From NCBI RefSeq assembly GCF_048773025.1, contig NC_133551.1, forward strand, positions 36,224,501 through 36,288,500: 64,000 nucleotides of DNA. The letters run 5' to 3'. Under the pieces are notes generated by a model. That model made no database searches. It saw only the letters and a program-made list of their open reading frames with translations, and was not told where the DNA came from. This stretch comes from Camelus bactrianus (taxonomy: Eukaryota; Chordata; Mammalia; Artiodactyla; Camelidae). The translations under genes were made by a program, and so were the position numbers. This document shows positions 1 to 11,754 of the stretch, piece by piece; within the stretch, counting starts at the first letter, position 1; the number at the start of each line of letters is the position of its first letter.

Positions 1-205
1 AAAAGAAGGAGAAAATCATGAGTCACCACACATAAATATAACCATTGTTTACATTTTTGGCATATTTTATCTTACTTATTTTCCAAAGCACAATATGAAA
101 AACTACAATTTTGTATCCTACAGTTGTGTCTAATATTATACCCTGAGCCAGTTTTCATGTTATTTGTTTTGTTTTAGAAGGAAAAAATTTTAAAAAAAAT
201 TTAAC
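1..205. other. AT-rich flank, unclassified
   Basis: AT-rich DNA with no recognisable gene or repeat. The A/T run at 181-203 resembles the A/T run at 1664-1680 and may be one copy of the target duplication of the L1 that starts at 206. Confidence 0.5.
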
Positions 206-1663
206 TTTTTTTTATTGAGTTATAGTCATTTTACAATGTTGTGTCAAATTCCAGTGTAGAGCACAATTTTTCAGTTATACATGAACATACATACATTCAT
301 TGTCACATTCTCTTTCGCTGTGAGCCACCACGAGATCCTGTATATATTTCCCTGTGCTACAGTACAATGTTGTTTATCTGTTCTACATTTTGAAATCCCA
401 GTCTGTCCTTTCCCACCCCCTGTCCCCTTGGCAACCACAAGTTTGTATTCTGTGTCTATGAGTCTGTTTCTGTTTTGTATTTATGTTTTTTTTTTTAGAT
501 TCCGCATATGAATGATCTCATATGGTATTTTTCTTTCTCTTTCTGGCTTACTTCACTTAGAATTACATTCTCCAGGAACATCCATGTTGCTGCAAATGGT
601 GTTATGTTGTTGGTTTTTATGGCTGAATAGTATTCCATTCTATAAATCTACCACTTCTTCTTTATCCAGTCATCTGTTGATGGACATTTAGGCTGTTTCC
701 ATGTCTTGGCTATTGTAAATAGTGCTGCTATGAACAATGGGGTGCAGGTGTCATCCTGAAGTAGGGTTCCTTCTGGATATATGCCCAGGAGCAGGATTCC
801 TGGGTCATACGGTAAGTCTATTCCTAGTCTTTTGAGGAACCTCCATACTGTTTTCCACAGTGGCTGCACCAAACTGCATTCCCACCAGCAGTGCAGGAGG
901 GTTCCCTTTTCTCCACAACCTCTCCAACATTTGTCATTTGTGGACTTTTGAATGATGACCATTCTGACTGGTGTGAGGTGATACCTCATTGTAGTTTTGA
1001 TTTGCATTTCTCTGATAATGAGTGATATTGAGCATTTTTTCATGTGCCTATTGATCATTTGTATGTCTTCCTTGGAGAATTGCTTGTTTAGGTCTTCTGC
1101 CCATTTTTGGATTGGGTTGTTTGTTTTCTTCTTATTAACTCATATGAGCTGCTTATATATTCTGAAGATCAAGCCTTTGTCGGTTTCATTTGCAAAAATT
1201 TTCTCCCATTCCATAGGTTGTCATTTTGTTTTACTTCTGGTTTCCTTTGCTGTGCAGAAGCTTGTAAGTTTCACTAGGTCCCATTTGTTTATTCTTGCTT
1301 TTATTTCTATTGCTTGGGTCAACTGCCTTAGGAGAACATTTTTGAGATGTATGTCAGACAATGTTTTGCCTATATTTTCTTCTAGGAGGTTTATTGTATC
1401 TTGTCTTATGTTTAAGTCTTTGATCCATTTTGAGTTTATTTTTGTGTATGGTATAAGGGAGTGTTCTAGCTTCATTGGTTTACATTCTGCAGTCCAGTTT
1501 TCCCAACACCATTTGCTGAAGAGACTGTCTTTATTCCATTGTATATTCTTGCCTCCTTTGTCAAAGATTAGTTGACCAAAAGTTTGTGGGTTCATTTCTG
1601 GGCTCTCTATTCTGTTCCATTGGTCCATATGTCTGTTTTTGTACCAATACCATGCTGCCTTGA
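206..1663 (-). mobile_element. L1 LINE, 5'-truncated, relatively young
   Basis: Antisense L1. It starts with poly-T and the artiodactyl-type 3' UTR and runs back into ORF2. The minus-strand translation is clearly the ORF2 C-terminal half: KWCWENWTA and [14 protein letters not shown] near 1400-1540, then [34 protein letters not shown] and [11 protein letters not shown] between 1050 and 648. One reading frame holds from 1628 to 648 with two in-frame stops: TGA where an Arg codon is expected after TRSKTK, and another near the LI.VNKK segment. A further stop follows KKKW, where a Tyr codon is expected. ORF1, the endonuclease and the RT core are absent. The low decay makes it one of the youngest insertions here. 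It cannot mobilise. Confidence 0.92.
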
Positions 1664-1666
1664 TTT

Positions 1667-2405
1667 AAAAAATTTTTAATTGAAGTATAGTTGATTTGCA
1701 ATTGTGTGTTAATTTCAGGTTAACAGCAAAATTTTATATATATATATATATACTTTTTCAGATCCTTTTCCATTAAAGGTTATTACAAGATATTGAATAT
1801 AGTTCCCTGTGCTATGTAGTGGGTCCTTATTATTCATCTATTATATATATAGTAGTGCATATCTGTTAATCCCAAACTCCTGATTTATTCCTCCCTGACC
1901 CTTTCCCATAAGGTTGTTTTCTGTGTCTGTGAGACTGTTTCTGTTTTGTAAATAAGTCCATTTGTATAATTTTTTTAGATTCCACAAATAAGTGCTATTA
2001 TATGTTATTTCTTTCTCTGTCTGACCTACTTCACTTAGTATGATAATCTCTAGGTCCATCCATGTTGCTACAAATGGCATTATTTCATTCTTTCTTGTGG
2101 CTAAGTAGTATTCCATTATACACAGACACAGACACACACACACACACCCCACATCTTCATCCAGTCATCTGTTGATGGACATTTAGGTTGCTTCCATGTC
2201 TTGGTTATTATAAATAGTGCTGCTATGAACATTAGGGTGCATGTATCTTTTTGATTTAGACTTTTCACCTTTTCCAGATATATGCCCAGGAGTAGGATTT
2301 CTGGATCATATGATAACTCTATTTTTAGTTTTCTAAGGAAACTTCATACTGTTCTACACAGTGGCTGCACCAATTTACATCGCCACCAACAGTGTAGAAG
2401 AGTTC
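1667..2405 (-). mobile_element. L1 LINE, 5'-truncated, older
   Basis: A second antisense L1 immediately after the first. It begins with its own 3' end (attgaagtatagttgattt near 1680) and includes the 3' UTR phrase for tagttccctgtgctatgtag. The ORF2 C-terminus (MEYYLATRKNEIMPFVATWMD) lies on the minus strand near 2050-2110. It ends near ccaccaacagtgtagaagag. A CA-rich simple repeat lies within it at 2122-2152. The younger L1 (206-1663) appears to have landed in this copy's A-tail. Confidence 0.88.
2122..2152. repeat. (CA)n microsatellite
   Basis: Short cacaga/cacaca tract inside the older L1, where L1 normally has a tatata/caca segment upstream of the ORF2 C-terminus. Confidence 0.8.
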
Positions 2406-3974
2406 CTGGAAGGAAACAATTAACACTCCCCTTTCAAGAGACTCAGGACACAAATGGCAGATGGAGAGCAAAGTTACTGAAAGCTTTATTACCCAAGAAC
2501 CTGGCTTCAGATGTGTAGCCAAAGGCCTTGATGCTGCCCTCTGAGTCAGATTTACCCACATGGCGACAGGTACCAACAGTCTGGCCCAGCTGCAGAAACC
2601 CTGCCCATCTTTTTCTTATGCTCTTGCAGGGAATCTGGGGAAAGAATGCTGGGAGGTGTTTGTGGACAGGCTAGTTCTAAAACAGTGAGGGCCTGGAAAG
2701 GCCAAGCTGGGCAGCTACATTCCTGTCCCCAACTTGACAAGAAGGAGAGAAGCTCTAATTCTTCCTTGCATACTTTTCCCTTCTGGGAGAAGGCAGGATT
2801 TTCTCTCCTTTCATCAACCCCCTTCCTTTCCTGGGCCTCACATATACAAAGTCAGAAGAACAGGTTAGCTAGAGAATCTTTTAGCCCATTTGCTGTTGGA
2901 AAGCTTCTCTGAAAGGCCCCCAATCAGCTGCTGTATCATTACCTGTCCCCACCGTGTGCCGCCAGAGCATCCTGAACTTATCTGCATCCCTGGCACTTGT
3001 CCTTCGGTATTGAAATGACCTGTTGTCTTCTCTTCCTCCTGTGCTACAGTGAGTGTGAGTCCCCTGGGAGCAGAGTCTCTTGATTTTTCTCACTCCTGGC
3101 CTCCCAGATCTTAGCGGAGAACCTGCTTCAGATTCTGAATCTCTGCCTGAGTCGTGCTCGGAGGAACACACCTAACTTTCTTTGTTTTATAAACTTGGGT
3201 CTGTGAAAGTTCCTACTTCTTGCTCATTCTGTGCCTCAGCGTCACCTGTCTGGTGAGGTCACACATCCAGGACAAGTAAGTCCAGTGACCGGGAGGGTGT
3301 GGGGGCCTGCCTAGCCTGGTCAAGCCCAGTGGTACAGCCCCGGGGGACCAGCTGGAACGCCTGTGATGTCACCATATCTCCAGGCCTGGTATTAGACCCC
3401 TCTAATTTGGTTTTGAAAACATGTGGTTTTGTCCTTGTTCAAATATTGATTTTAGGTAACTTGAGCCTGGCAGGAAAAGCCTCTGCCAAAGCCAGTGGGG
3501 CTGTTTGTTGCCTTAATGACATTTCTATGTGTTTGCCTAACATGGGCTGGCAGTCGAGTTGTCGCTCCCTGGGAAGATTTACGGGACTTTACACTTTGGA
3601 AGATATTGAGGCAAACTGTTGATGAAGGCCCAGGGCATAAATCAGGCCCACTCGGGCCAATAATGGACACTTTGGAAACTTTGCCAACTCCTGGTGTGAG
3701 TGAGGGGTTTAGGTTAGGTTGGCTGGTTCTGGAGTGTGTTCCCTACAGGCCTTCGATTTCAGGGAGCAGTTGGAGAGAGGCAGAGAAAGGAAGTGCTTTG
3801 GCGGAACAGGCAGGGTTCCATGACCATCCAGAACTTGATCAATTTTATAACCGTGGTTCTTACTAGGTCTCTGCAGGTAACCATAAAAAAAAATTAAAAA
3901 CCACAGGAGTAAAAGACTTTTGATATGCCTTCTAGACCTAAAACTCTCATGCTTAATTACCCTGGGGCCTAACA
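2406..3974. other. Single-copy stretch with a conserved-looking block
   Basis: No repeat I can name. Small open frames here lack recognisable domains. The part at 3400-3690 has features often seen in non-coding regulatory DNA: an ONECUT/HNF6-like site (atattgatttt near 3446), a CCAAT-containing ccaataatgg near 3658, and no tandem structure. Whether it is conserved cannot be told from one sequence. Confidence 0.4.
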
Positions 3975-4360
3975 GGAAACAGATGGCTCACTGGAATAGG
4001 GTTATTGAGAACAGTTTAATGAAGGAACTGTTAACAAAGGTATGAATGGAATTAAGGAAAATAAACAAGAGTAACAGTGCCCTTAGAGAGAGCAGGAGCT
4101 GTGCTGTGTCTTCAGCAGAGAGTTACCTGGTGGGAATCGAGGCCTTTGGTAGATGAACACAGCCACTGCCAACCTGTGGCCTCGCAGGAGGGAGCAGGGA
4201 ATAAATACTGTCACCTGTCTTGCCTGCCCTCACATGTCTTGAGTCCCACTGGCCATACCCAACTGGAAGCCAGAGGCGTGCGGGGATCCATGGAGGCCAG
4301 GCTTCTGGGGCCCAGAGAGGCTGAGGTGGAAAGGGGGTTTGCAAGGGTGAGTGGAAGCTA
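3975..4360 (+). repeat. Ancient interspersed repeat, family uncertain
   Basis: The phrases gaacagtttaatgaaggaac near 4010 and actggccatacccaactgga followed by agccagaggcgtg near 4250-4275 resemble a widespread old mammalian repeat. I cannot name the family from memory; an L1M 3' end is one possibility. The 139-codon open frame across it has no recognisable domain and is probably accidental. Confidence 0.35.
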
Positions 4361-4611
4361 CCCAGTTTATACCAGGAGCTGTGCAGACTACTGCAAGAGG
4401 GCAGGAGGTAGAAGGCCTGCTTCTCCTCCCAGCTCTGTCCTCATCAGCCTTCAGCTGAGCATCTCACATCTTCAGCTATCTTGTTTCTGTTTTTAATCAG
4501 TTAGGAGTTTGGTGATTTCTTCCCATCTTTTCCTGTGCTATGAAACACCAAATCTGCCTGAACAGGGAAATGCTGGTTAGTAGTTGAAAGAGAAACAGTA
4601 AAGGAAATTGA

Positions 4612-4852
4612 CTGAAGTCCTGGACCTTGAGGTCATACACAGCTGGGTTTCAACATTGGCTCTGTCTCTCAATAGCTGGGTGACTCTGGGCAAGTTATGT
4701 CACCTGTTAGAGGTTCAGCTTCTTACCTGTGAAAGGGAGACAATCCTATTACCTTACAGCATTGGGACAATGACAAAATGCATTTAAACTTGTAACGAAT
4801 ACGCTTAGAGTTAAGCACATGGTTAGGAATCAATTGGCAGCAGTTATTCCCC
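4612..4852 (+). repeat. MIR SINE
   Basis: Near full-length core: tggctctgtctctcaatagc, ctgggtgactctgggcaagt, then the 3' part with gcttagagttaagcacatgg. Confidence 0.85.
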
Positions 4853-5879
4853 GGTAAGAGGTCACTGGAAAACCCTTGTATACACAGCAGTATTAAAGTT
4901 CTCATTCCCTATTAATCTTTGCATTCTTGTCTCCTCTCTGTCCTCAGCTTTCCTGGTCAAAATCTAGCAATTTGGAGAGAGTTCTCTTGGGTTGGTGCCA
5001 GAGACATTTAATGAGATAACCTGTAACCTCTGAGCTGACCAGGTTAACTCAAACTTCAGTATCTGCCCTTGGGAACATCCTCTCACCTATCCAGGACTCG
5101 GGTCCTCCAGCTCGGCCATTCTTGTCATCACAACAAGCTGTGTCATCTTTAGGGCAGGCCAAAGTGTCCTGGAGCCCAAGCTGAGCACAGCAGTCTCCTG
5201 CTCTCTCTCTTTAGGCATGAGAGCTTCAGCCAGGGCAGGTTGGTCCCAGCTGCGCTCCCTGGCACATAAAATCCTACCTCCTGTCAAAGCCAAAGCAGAG
5301 AAAGCTGTGCACCAGGGTGACCTAAGGCGAAAGCTTTCTCCTCCTTGTGCATTCTACCAAAAGCCACTCCCCTGGGGCCTGGGGAGACAAGTAAGCAGTT
5401 CACATCTCGCAGCGGCCCTGGCTGTAAGTCTGCACGATTTACCTTGGCTCTCGCTGGCACTGTGAATGAGGTCATAGAAGGAGGGAGACAATGGAGAAGA
5501 CCTCTAGAAGGGCAGCAGTAAAACATGCCATCAGGGGGCAGGAGAGGACCCTTGAGTCATGGAGTCCTTGGCAGCTGTCTTTGAGAAGTAAATAACTTCA
5601 AAAAGTCCTTGACTGGAAGATAAAATGTGTACTTTTATGCGTACCAAAGGCCATCTCTAGACTCTTCTCTCATTTATTTTTATGGAATCAATTTCCCTAA
5701 GGCTCAAGAGTATGGGATGGGAAAATGAGCAAGAACCAGGGTGATGAGAGGAAAGATAACAGATTTCCAGAGCCAGACAGAGCCTACAGTGGGCTAGGTA
5801 ATCCAGTCCTGGCCCACCTCTCCAGGACTCTCCTCCCCAAACCCCATGAGCCAGCTGTGCTGGACATCTCCCACCAGTC
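4853..5879. other. Single-copy stretch, nothing recognised
   Basis: Mixed-composition DNA with short overlapping open frames on both strands near 5087-5526. These lack splice context, domains or strong start sites. No repeat recognised. Confidence 0.4.
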
Positions 5880-6040
5880 TTTCCTGTGACTCGTGTCCTC
5901 TGAGTCCTTCTTCTAGAAAACTCTTTTTCATCACTCTTCTTTGGCTAATTCCTGTATATTTTTTAAATCTCAGTGCCTATGTCATTCTTCGGGAGCTTCC
6001 GTCATCCACTTCTTATGTCTTTTCTCCTTCCTGATAGCTA
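5880..6040 (+). repeat. L2 LINE fragment
   Basis: Resembles the sense L2 3' segment: ctctttttcatcactcttct, ttggctaattcctgtatatt, ctcagtgcctatgtcattct. Confidence 0.6.
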
Positions 6041-6191
6041 AAATGCAGTTGTGATCATTGGTGTTTGAGCAGCCATTTTGGACCATGAGGTGGAAGTTAC
6101 AGATGTAGATGGAAGAACTGCAAGATAGAAAGAGCCTGAATCCCAGAGGTTGTCATTAAGCTGCCTACCAGTTCTGAATGTCTCACCTCAG

Positions 6192-6725
6192 GATTTATTA
6201 TGGTTTAGTTGAGATAAATTTATGTAACATTAAATTGGTCATTGACTGTTTTAAAGTGTATAATTCAGTGGTATTTAGTATGTTTCCTGGGTTATGAAAT
6301 GATCACCTTTATCTAGATCTAGTTCCAAGATGTATTAATCATCCCAAAAGGAAACACCAAACCCATTAAGCAGTCACTCTCCATGCCCCCTTTCCTTCAG
6401 TCCCTGGAAACTAGGAGTCTGCTTTCTGTCTCTATGGATTTGCCTATTATAAACATTTCATGTACATGGAATCATGGTATATGTGACCCTTTGTGTCTGA
6501 TTTCTTTCACTGAGCATAATGTTTTTGAGGTTCATTCACATCAGATTACGTATCCATACTCTGTTCCTTTTTAATGACTGAATAGTAGTTCATTGTATCT
6601 GTGTACTACACTTTGTTTATCTGTTCATCTGTTGATGGACATTTGGGTTGTTTCCACTTTTTGACTATTGTGAATAGTGTTGCTATGAACCTTTGTGTAC
6701 AAGTATCTCTAGACTTCTTTTACTC
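6192..6725 (-). mobile_element. L1M LINE, 3' end, antisense
   Basis: Typical antisense L1M 3' segment: attcagtggtatttagtatg, cactgagcataatgtttttg, then catctgttgatggacatttg from the end of ORF2. Strongly diverged and 5'-truncated. Confidence 0.85.
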
Positions 6726-6924
6726 AATTGAGACAGGAATACATTTCTGTCTACTTAACCCATGTTATTTGGATTTTTTTCATTCTCAACTAATCATACT
6801 TTTAGCTGATACAAAGGTTCTAGCAATTACAATGGAAAAAAATTGTATTTCTTCCTTATCTATCCTGTCTGGAGGTAGAGAATATTAAGAAGCAGAAAGA
6901 GCTATGTTATCATTTTTCTCCACC

Positions 6925-7010
6925 AACATTTCCTGTGTTTCTTTGGGCCTCAGCAACTTTATCTCTAAAATGGGGATAAACAGGCTCTTGAAAGCAGAGG
7001 TCGAAACCAG
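6925..7010 (+). repeat. MIR-like fragment
   Basis: Short match to the MIR middle: tttgggcctcagcaacttta then tctaaaatggggataaacag. Confidence 0.5.
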
Positions 7011-7094
7011 ATAATCTCTCCTGGTCGCTTGTGTTTGATTCTTCAAAGTCTGTTTTGAAAGAGCTAGGGGTTACAGGAAACAGCATGAAACCCA

Positions 7095-7290
7095 TTGAAA
7101 TGTCATGTCACTTTCTTTGGAACACTTTCCCAATTTCATCCCCTTCCATTGTTCTTGAGCTGCATTTTTTGCTTTCATCTCCCTGCCCTGTAGCCCCTCT
7201 AAAGCTGCACTTTTCACAGTTCATCTCAAGTGTGATGTGTACATATCTGTTTTCCTGGTAGATCCCCCAGTCTTTGAAAATAAGTCCTTT
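7095..7290 (+). repeat. L2 LINE fragment
   Basis: Diverged sense L2 3' end: a pyrimidine-rich body (aatgtcatgtcactttcttt) followed by gtgtacatatctgttttcct and a partner of the usual 'ctagactgtgag' phrase. Confidence 0.45.
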
Positions 7291-7824
7291 ATGCAGCCTG
7301 CTTTTCCAAACAAAGCAACACATAAAAGCCAAGCAGAGCAACAACATATATGCTGGATGTTTTTTCTCACCCAGCTTCTTGTCATTCCCAAGGATTTCTG
7401 ATCTCCTGGGCCTTGGTATCTATGTTTCAGTGTCTCCTCCAGTTTTCCTTGATGAAGGTATTATTCTTTTGACTGCCAGTCTTGTCCCTATCCAATTCCA
7501 TCTGATCATTTGAGCCACAGCTACGGTGATGAAAGGTTTTTGTTTGTTTGTTTGTTTGTGGGTTTTCTTTTTTTGTTTTTCATTTTTTTTTTTTCCTTGC
7601 CAAGGAATAAATCCTAGAGGCAAAGCCTAATTCTGGTCCTCGTGGGAATCTGGGTTGGAGATGAAGAAGAAAACACTATTTAATGTAAGTTTGAAGATAT
7701 ATTTCCTAGCTTCCTATTTCTCTCTAAACTAACCATCTCTCCCTTCACCTCAAATGAGTCCATTCTTGGCATATATCAAGGATATGTTAAATGAATTAAA
7801 CTTGGTAATTTTGAAAGTCAATAA
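7291..7824. other. Single-copy stretch with T-rich simple repeat
   Basis: Contains a (TTTG)n tract near 7541-7558 followed by long T runs up to about 7594. No gene or named repeat recognised. Confidence 0.5.
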
Positions 7825-8075
7825 TAGCTACTGCACATATTATACAGGTGCTTGTCACATGATAGACATGATGAAAATTCCTTTATTTGGACAATCTCAT
7901 TTATTCCTTGTAAAACCCTATGTGGCAGATACTTTAATTATGTTAATTTTCTATGTGAGAACACTGAAGCTTCTTAGACAGGCTAAAGTAACTTGCCCAA
8001 AATCTCACAGCTAATAAGTGAGGAGGCCATGATATCACTCAAGTCATCTGATTTTAGTCTACACACACAACTCCT
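7825..8075 (-). repeat. MIR SINE
   Basis: Antisense MIR: acactgaagcttcttagaca, agtaacttgcccaaaatctc, acagctaataagtgaggagg. Confidence 0.8.
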
Positions 8076-8119
8076 CTTCTACATCCAAAATACAGTTCGA
8101 ATTTACACAGGTATTTCTA

Positions 8120-8260
8120 AGCCTCCATTCATCCATGCATCAAGCTTGTACTGAGTGTCTCTGCTCAGTCACTTGCTTGGGATAAAGAGATAACTAAGAT
8201 GGGGTTTTATGCAGAGCACATAAATATGAAGAATTTAACGTGACTATTTCCGGCATACTT
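8120..8260 (-). repeat. L2 LINE 3' end
   Basis: Antisense L2 terminus: ccattcatccatgcatcaag, gtactgagtgtctctgctca, gggataaagagataactaag. Confidence 0.65.
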
Positions 8261-8394
8261 CAGTAGTCCCTAATCCTCTGCTTCAATCACAAGATATTTT
8301 TGAATGGTGAAATCCTTCTGAGACTCTCTATCTGTGTAATAATGAAGAAGAAGTTAATAAACATAGTAGGAATACTACTATTTAAGAACCCCTA

Positions 8395-8872
8395 AGTATA
8401 GCTGAATAATGGAACTCAAAGATGTCAGATCCTAATAATACCTGGCACCTGTAAATGTCACTTTATGTAGCAAAGCCATTGTAGATGTGATTAAATCAAA
8501 GACTATGAGATGACGAGATCATTTTGGATTATGCAGGTGGGCCCTAAATACAATCACAAGTGTTCTTATAAGAGAGAGGCAGAGGAGGATTTGACTACAC
8601 ACAGAAGAGGAGCGGGCAGTGTGACTATAAGTGGTAGAGACTGAGCTGATGCAGCCACAAGGCAAGGAATTGTGGCAGCTGTCAGAGGCTGGAAGAGACA
8701 AGGAATAGATCTTCCTCTAGAACCTCTAGAGAGATCCCCTAATTTTGGATTAGTGAAACTAATTTCAGACTTACGGCCTCCAGCACTACAAGAGAATAAA
8801 TTTCTGTTGTTTTAAGCCACCAAGTTTGTGTTATTTTGTTACAGCACCCACACAAAACTAATATGCCAACTT
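8395..8872 (+). mobile_element. MLT1-type MaLR LTR (ERVL fossil)
   Basis: Old solo LTR of the mammalian MaLR family. Recognised by gcaggtgggccctaaataca, atcacaagtgttcttataag and the 3' end gttttaagccaccaagtttg. Old (shared by placental mammals by family), broken, no internal region seen. Confidence 0.85.
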
Positions 8873-8934
8873 AGCATACTTTGCTGCTTTCATGGCCCCT
8901 GGAATTACTAGCACCCAGGACAAGTATAAAACAC

Positions 8935-9058
8935 ACGAAGTAGAAAACTGAGTTTCAAACAAATTAACTTGCCCAGGGTCACATGACTAATAAGCAGTTG
9001 AGCTGAGATTAAAACCTAGTTCTGATTAACTTCCGAGTTTTGCAAATCACTTTGTAGT
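8935..9058 (-). repeat. MIR SINE
   Basis: Antisense MIR: aattaacttgcccagggtca, catgactaataagcagttga. Confidence 0.8.
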
Positions 9059-9084
9059 TCACAACCACCTTTTTAAACTTTTAT

Positions 9085-9126
9085 TTTCCATGGGAACCCA
9101 GAGCAGATTTTATTCCTTTTTTTCAC

Positions 9127-9173
<47 letters not shown>

Positions 9174-9310
9174 GAAATCAGAGGTTCAGCAAGGTGAACG
9201 GACATGCTTTAAGTCATAATAGAGTAGATAAGATTGGAGCCTGGTTGGGTCTTCAGATTCTCTGCCCCTGTACTCACACCTCCTGGCCTATGATGGATTT
9301 GGATGCTGAG
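9085..9310 (-). repeat. MIR SINE interrupted by a microsatellite
   Basis: The MIR-like right part (aggttcagcaaggtgaacgg, ggagcctggttgggtcttca) is separated from its left part by the TAGA tract at 9127-9173. Confidence 0.55.
9127..9173. repeat. (TAGA)n microsatellite
   Basis: 47 bp of perfect TAGA, nearly 12 uninterrupted units. The purity suggests it is probably length-polymorphic. It sits in the A/T-rich middle of an old MIR. Confidence 0.97.
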
Positions 9311-9837
9311 TGAGGAGGTCCTGTCATGAGCTTCCTGCCAGCCTGGTTGCAGGCACCCGCAGCTTATCAGTCTGACCTTTGGTTTTTCATGGCAAACCCC
9401 TTTGTGGAGGAGGCTGCCAAGAGGCGGCCAAGGCTCTGTATTGTCCTTATTTAGAATTGCTTTCACTTAAACTGGCTCTGCTCTTGCAAAACATGTTTAT
9501 TCTGGTTTCCTCTCCCTTCTGGCTGCTTGACTAGTGTGAGCCCAGAGCACAGCAGCTCCAGCTATCAGACCTGGGCCAGGCAGGGCAGGGCCAGAAAGAA
9601 AACAGGAGACTCCAGAGACAGGGCACAGGAGGCCTTAATTTCCCTCCCCAAGTTTTGTTCCAGACAGGATGGACACCCTTTCTTTGGGGTAATGCTATAG
9701 GCCCTGAGGAGAATGGGCCATTCAAAATATCCCCCTGCTGAGACTGACCTCAGCTTAGACAGTACAAAGAACTCAGGAATAGAGCTTTACTTTCTTGAAA
9801 TCCAAAGGGTTTTAGAGTAACAGTAACAATAATAATA
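9311..9837. other. Single-copy stretch, nothing recognised
   Basis: GC-richer than its flanks. Open frames on the minus strand (9209-9466, 9531-9725) have no domain and no splice context. No repeat recognised. Confidence 0.4.
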
Positions 9838-10092
9838 ATGATGATAGTTCTAATAGTGTAGCAACTTCATTTTCTTAAATACTATCAACCAAGCAAGCTA
9901 TTAAATCTCTTATTGATTTATTTTGTTTAATCCTCAGGATAACCGTATTAGATAGGTACTTTTAATAACCTCAGTTTGTAGATGAGGAAACTGAGACTTT
10001 GAGAGGTCAAGGTCAAATGTCTGGTAAGCCACAGAAACTGAGATTTGAGGGCAGGCGTGTCTGGGTCTGGAGTGTGTTCTCTTATACAACAC
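9838..10092 (-). repeat. MIR SINE
   Basis: Nearly full antisense copy: taatcctcaggataaccgta, gtagatgaggaaactgagac, then a degraded 3' part. Confidence 0.85.
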
Positions 10093-10215
10093 TCCTCTTT
10101 ATAGACACTCTCCGTTAGTAGAGTGAGGTTTGTAGAGCAGAGTGACTTGTCCAAGGCCACACAGTGAGTTCCTGTAGAGTTCGTTTTCCAGGATTCCAGA
10201 AGTGTTCTTTTCAAT
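10093..10215 (-). repeat. MIR SINE fragment
   Basis: A second antisense copy directly abutting the previous one: agtgacttgtccaaggccac followed by acagtgagttcctgtag. Confidence 0.65.
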
Positions 10216-10477
10216 AGGTTACCCCAATGCAGACTGTAATTTTAAAAAGAAGAAAAAGCAGTTCAAGACTTCCCGCTTGCTGTAATTTGAAAGGCTTGTT
10301 CTCCCCTCCCCTCATCCCTTTGAATCCCATTTGAAAGATATTAAAAGATACTATTGTCTTTGGGACCAAGACATTTTTTTTTTCTCATGGGCATATCTGG
10401 GGAGAAATTGGCAGGAAAAGGAAAGAGAGCGCTCCAGAGTTGAAGGGGCGTGTACTCACCAAGTTCCTTGTAACAGC

Positions 10478-10665
10478 TTTATGTGGAGAGCACTTTATGA
10501 AACATGTTTCCTGGAGTTATCTCAGACTCTTCCCACTCTTCTGGGGAGTATCCCCATTTTACCAGTGAGTAAAGTGAAGTTCAGAGGCAGTATGTCAACT
10601 GTCCCCAGCAAATGGCTGGTAAAGGGGTAGAGCTGGTCCTCCAGCCTGGGTCTTTGCCTGCTGAC
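10478..10665 (-). repeat. MIR SINE
   Basis: Antisense MIR: ccccattttaccagtgagta, aagtgaagttcagaggcagt, agctggtcctccagcctggg. Confidence 0.75.
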
Positions 10666-11754
10666 AGTAAACAGAAATACTGTACAGAAGCTAGGGTTCC
10701 TCCTGGGCCAGAGAGCTCAGCTCTCTCCCCAGCCATCATGCCACATTTTTTTAAAATCACTTGGAAATGAGAACATGTTGAAAATTCTTATCTTGCTCTG
10801 TAGAGGGAAGGAGAGGGGAAAGGGAAGACTCTCAAGTAAATTTGCATCATAATAGGGGAGAGGGTAATAGTTGAGGAGAAAGCAACCCAAAAAAACAATA
10901 AAAAAAAATTCTTTTCCTCTCTAGTCACTCTCTCATGGGATCTAGAACACATATTTTCAAATAACCTTTTTAAAACGTGTGCCACGCACAGATGGGTGTG
11001 GCCTTCTTCCCAATGCCTGGCCCCATGGTGACTTCTGTCACAGATGTCAACATCTACATGGAGAGTGGAATCAACATTCACAAGGGGTGGGTGGGTGAGT
11101 GGGTAGGGGGACAGGAGTATAACCCATCCCTGTCTAGTGGCTGGGGAAGTGGAGGTTTCTTTAGGGGCCAGACAGAGTCAGTCCATTGGATATCTGATTC
11201 CCCTTCCCTTCCCCCATGGTTCCTGTCTTACTCTTGTTCTGCTTATTTTCTCTTTATGGTACCCTTCCAGGAATGGCAGAGTTTTTGACAATGTTCGTCG
11301 TTGGCCTTTCAAGAGGCAAATGAAGATGAAAGAGCTAGACTCACAATCTCCTGGAATCTCTCTAATTTTTCTTTTTCTATCTGCCTCGTTTTGGCAAACA
11401 ATGGGATCAGCATAATCCCTCCAGAGTATGAAGGCAAACCACAGGCATTTTGCCTTGATTTTATCACCTATCTAACAGGCACCCTAATCGTGGCCTTTCC
11501 TACCTCATATGCTATTAAAGGTCAAAGAAACATGGAAACTTCAAACACTTCAAAGTGCTAGAAAAAGTGCTAAATTATTGGGCAGACTATGATCTAGAGA
11601 TTTCCCTCCCACTAATGGAAAAAAAAATCCTAAGTAGTCATTAATTTAGCAAATTATTGCTACTCAGAATCTCTTCTCTGCTTTTTAGAATAGACTACAG
11701 GGGATGGATGTGTGGGCCGTGAGGGTAGAGGTGATGGGTAGGAGGGTGCTTCCG
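10666..11754. other. Single-copy stretch, nothing firmly recognised
   Basis: No named repeat. Two plus-strand frames (10977-11288 and 11301-11561) are open, but their first codons are not in good context, no domain is recognisable and flanking splice sites are weak. I do not call a gene here. Confidence 0.4.

Noticed and set aside
648-1628. Long minus-strand open frames as host genes
   Set aside because: They are L1 ORF2 ([30 protein letters not shown] motifs), not a host gene.
10977-11561. Possible exon(s) with plausible-looking peptides
   Set aside because: First codons are poor, splice sites are weak and I recognise no protein family; the frames change without explanation.
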